Source: Chrysoperla carnea
Lineage: Eukaryota > Arthropoda > Insecta > Neuroptera > Chrysopidae
Reading direction: 5' to 3'
Assembly (NCBI RefSeq): GCF_905475395.1
Contig: NC_058340.1
Location: forward strand, 67,372,181-67,436,180
DNA length: 64,000 bases
The notes beneath the pieces were generated by a model. It searched no databases, was not told the DNA's origin, and was given only the letters and a program-made list of their open reading frames with translations. Positions 60,801 to 64,000 of this stretch are shown piece after piece. Within the stretch, counting starts at the first letter, position 1; each line of letters begins with the position of its first letter. Both the position numbers and the translations under genes were made by a program.

Positions 60801-63800
60801 TCAAATTATAAGTAAGAGTTCCTCTTTCGTCTCGCTGTATCGCATTTTCGGCAAGCCTCTAAGAAATATGACGTCACAATCGCTTCATTTTCTCGAAATT
60901 TCAAAGTGGTATATCTCGGCGAAAAATAATTGGATCTGAATGAAATATATATGATCCGATAGCTAGATCTTTATACGAGCTTCTAAGAGCGAGTTATTCG
61001 TCGACAAAGCGAAATAGACACTTTTGACTTTAAACTGTCGTATCTCCTCAAATAATGCGACCCTATTTTATACTAACCTGAGCTTTTAAAATCATTTGGT
61101 TTAATACAACGTATGTACGAAGGTTCTTTTCCAAGCAATATATCCATTAATTTATTTAAAGAATTTTTAAATTGTGTTATGGCAGTTTCTGGTCGTTTCT
61201 TACTGTTTAAATCATCAACCAAAAATACGGCTTTTGTAATGCTGTTCGAGGTTGTGGACATAACTTCACGTAAATCACGGAATAATAAATCATTATTCTT
61301 TTCAATGAAACCATGCACTTTATAGGTGACTTCACCTGCATAATGAACAAGTCGAAATTCCTAAAAAACAATTTACTTATTAAAATTTTGTAAAAAAATT
61401 GATATTTCCTGAAGACTTGAATTACTGAACTGTGTACATGGAATAAAAATATGCCTACCCCACAGAAATGATAAGTAGTATCTCACTATCAGTCCCGTAC
61501 GCACGGGGTAGGTTGAGGGCCAAATTTAACCTCTCCCCTCCACGGGCCTGCACTCAATTCATCAAAAGAAAAACATTGATTTGAAATCTTGGCACAGGTC
61601 AGTAATTAAAGCTCTTGTATTTTCTAAGTATGTAAAATATTTATACTAACATCACGGCCCATTATTTTTTGGGTTTGGATATCAGATTTTTCATGGCTAA
61701 TAAAATGGTTATGGTATGTTAAATTTTTTTTCAACTTTTCTAAGAAAGTTCTATCATTTGCATCTCCTGGCCGTAAACATTCTTCATTCAATAAGGATAT
61801 TATTCCTAGAAAAAATTGACAGAAATTTGTTAGGGTATTTTCATTTCGAAAATCGAGGTGCTTCTCTTCAATTTCCAACCAAAAATAAAAGTTGGTCTTT
61901 TTGGGATTTAAATCATACCTTTATGTTTTTCTTCAATTAAATCACAAATGACTTTATTATTAAAATACTCAATAGTTTCCCATTCAATACCTTCCCGGAA
62001 ATATTCTTCTTGCTCGGATTTCAATGTTAACTCAATAAACAATTGTTGTAACTTTTCATTACAGAAATTTATACAAAATTGTTCAAAACTATTCTTTTGG
62101 AAGATTTCAAAACCATATATATCCAAAATTCCCATTACAGTAGTTTTACGTTCGTATTGTGGTTGCAATGAATTATTGATACGATTTACAAGCCATGTGA
62201 ATAGGCGATCATATACAGCCTTCGCTAAGGCATCACGAGCGAATATTGCCATTTCACGATTTAATGGAGATACAACTGTTTGGCCTTGTGCAATTATTGT
62301 ACGATGTGTTAGCGCTTGTGCTAAAACTTGTGCATCACATCCCAACAACTGTAACAATAACATTGATCAATTAGTCGATAGTTTCAGGATTCTATAAAAA
62401 ATATCGAAACAGGATTGAAACGAATTTAACAAATTACCCGGGTGAATTTTTGTAATTGACTTTAAATTAACTTCCCCATACTTGAAATTTGGACCATAGC
62501 TCAGAAATGGATAACTATCAAAAGTTGCCAAGTATGAATTTTCAGAAAAATTTCAAAAAAGTTATAAATCTGTATGTGGTTTTATCCTTCATATTAGAGA
62601 AATTATTTTATACTTTTTAGTCCCTTATAAAAACATGGCACAATGGCAAATCATCCAAATTTGCACACAATGTGCACACTATTACAGAAATAATGCTTTC
62701 TCACTAAATTGTGAAACTCCTGTATATGAAATTAATCCGTGAATCCCTCGGGCACAGTATAAACTAGTTTCTAAGTGTAGCCAGGCGCAGACGGAGACAA
62801 GAGACCGATAACATTAACAAGTTTATTATATAATTAAATAAAACATAATCCGTGTATTTACCTTTGCAATGATATCAACTGGTTCTTGTTTTATTATTTG
62901 AGCACAACCTTCATGCTCAGTGAATCCAATATTACCCATGTGAAGAATACTTGCAACAATACTAAAAATTTGTTTTTGCTCTTGTTCATTTATTTCAATT
63001 GTCGACATAGCTCGTTTTATTTCATTAAAATGTTGTAAATCAGTTGTACGCCCATTGTCCTTTTCCTAAAAAAGAAAAACAAACGTAAAATAAAAGTCGA
63101 AAAAGAGAAAGCTCTGGATAACTAATACAGTTAGTAAACTCCTCTGAATCTCAAGATATAACGCTTAAAGGGGAATAAAAGTAGACATCTTAGATATATA
63201 GATTTAAATCTCATAGGATCCAATAATAAAGGATCAAGAATTGGGAACGGTAATTGAGTAAGTTCTCTGTCTTTGGAGATTCACAATGACCAATATATTG
63301 CCAAACTCTGCTAACAGACAATTTAGCTTGGTAAGAGGTTTCGATTTCTCAGAACATGGTTAGAAAATTGACATATACTTGAAAACAGTTAAGGGGAGCT
63401 TATTGGTGATGGGGATTGTGAATTTAAAAAAAAATTAAACTTCTTTAATTAAGAATCGAGATAAAAATTTTTATGGGATTTTTCGAACGAGAATATGCGT
63501 AGTTATTTGTTTGTTTTATTCAATTCAGATCGAAGGTATTTAAAGAAGGATCAGGTAAAGAGGGCTTGAGGAGTGGTCAGGTCAAAAAGATTTCAGTGGA
63601 AGAAGTTTCAAAGAACAAAGAGGAATATCGGCTGATATTGATATTGTATTGTTGTTTATAAAGTTGGAATAGTTCAGTAAAGAGTACGGGTAATGGCTAG
63701 TTTTGAATATAAGTGGAAAAACAAATAGAATACTAACACCATTACTAAGATAAACATATGAACTATAATCACGTTTCAAATGATATTCATTTAGTTCATC

Positions 63801-64000
63801 TTGAGTTGCACCACTTAATAGCTGATAAAATATATGAAAATTACGTTCGCCAGTCGATTGATGTATAACACGTGACTTTTCCAATAGATAATTTAATATG
63901 TTACCGCCAACCGGATCACCAATATAATTAAATTGTATATCCATGTATTTACCAAAACGACTTGAATTATCATTACGTATTGTTTTTGCATTACCAAATA
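57883..64000 (-). CDS. Myo61F: Unconventional class I myosin (MYO1C/Myo61F type), 5' end beyond window
   Basis: Twelve exons are visible: 64000-63738, 63065-62862, 62348-61919, 61805-61651, 61360-61078, 60717-60486, 60234-60004, 59936-59656, 59484-59147, 59086-58986, 58082-57983 and 57897-57883, giving 876 residues. The motor begins at switch I (NDNSSRFGK) and shows switch II/relay [20 protein letters not shown], the actin-binding segment RCIKPNDF and the converter [22 protein letters not shown] motifs follow ([20 protein letters not shown] and the next), then a TH1 tail with [15 protein letters not shown] and [13 protein letters not shown]. The tail ends GHLLIVSKP. Class I myosins link actin to membranes; the closest match I recall is MYO1C. 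The last exon is only 15 bases. The P-loop exon is outside the window. Confidence 0.93.
58083..58985. repeat. Degenerate tandem repeats in the penultimate long intron of the myosin gene
   Basis: Three diverged units with the landmark T(G/T)CCTTTTA...CCCATCTCC-type appear near 58118, 58260 and 58420. A second pair, AAGGTAATTTAATGG...GATTCCGTACC, lies near 58585 and 58712. Between them is the phrase TAGCTCCTAAACGGATGAAC, which I know as a recurrent fragment in arthropod repeats. There is no coding potential. Confidence 0.5.

Noticed and set aside
1-64000. LTR retroviruses, Polintons, CRISPR arrays, bacterial operons or biosynthetic clusters
   Set aside because: No long direct terminal repeats, capsid, integrase or polymerase-B motifs, repeat-spacer arrays or operon-like intronless runs were seen. 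The only reverse-transcriptase sequence is the LINE end at 56715-57390.

Overview
The window is nuclear DNA from an insect. It is strongly AT-rich with short GT-AG introns. It carries a chitin-binding cuticular or peritrophin-type protein, an insect-type GNAT acyltransferase, genes orthologous to well-known animal genes, and RTE-like LINE debris. I cannot name the order from sequence alone. No bacterial, organellar or viral block is present, and I see no new multi-gene system. The most unusual gene-scale arrangement is the head-to-tail pair JTB-GSTCD, separated by five bases.

Layout. 3-949 (+) is the 3' end of SRBD1. Facing it on the minus strand is GSTCD (1419-3059), preceded on the same strand by JTB (3065-3595). 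4837-5897 (-) is a three-exon GNAT acyltransferase, with a possible decayed copy of its last exon at 4397-4500. 5898-12610 is a gene-free stretch holding a roughly 315-bp satellite-like repeat (two blocks), a short dispersed element and a worn repeat. 12611-17642 (+) is a secreted single-ChtBD2 protein with a long Pro/Gln repeat domain built on a 132-bp minisatellite. 19068-46222 (+) is one giant gene, the inner-arm axonemal dynein heavy chain DNAH10, which I resolve into 61 exons whose summed length (about 14.5 kb) is an exact multiple of three. It meets UFSP1 (46309-48151, -) tail to tail over a palindromic poly(A) signal. UFSP1 is divergent from TUBGCP4 (48492-54209, +, ten exons), whose intron 8 holds a nested transposon. 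55524-55878 (+) is a small UPF0390/C19orf53-type gene. 56715-57390 (-) is a 5'-truncated LINE. 57883-64000 (-) is most of a class I myosin (MYO1C/Myo61F type) that runs off the right edge.

The genes are mostly unrelated in function: RNA binding, methyltransferase, axoneme motor, UFM1 processing, microtubule nucleation, membrane-linked myosin and cuticle. Several are nevertheless packed closely enough to share regulatory DNA: JTB-GSTCD, DNAH10/UFSP1 3' ends and UFSP1/TUBGCP4 5' ends. All exon coordinates come from reading splice signals, phase and remembered family sequences. None has transcript support here.
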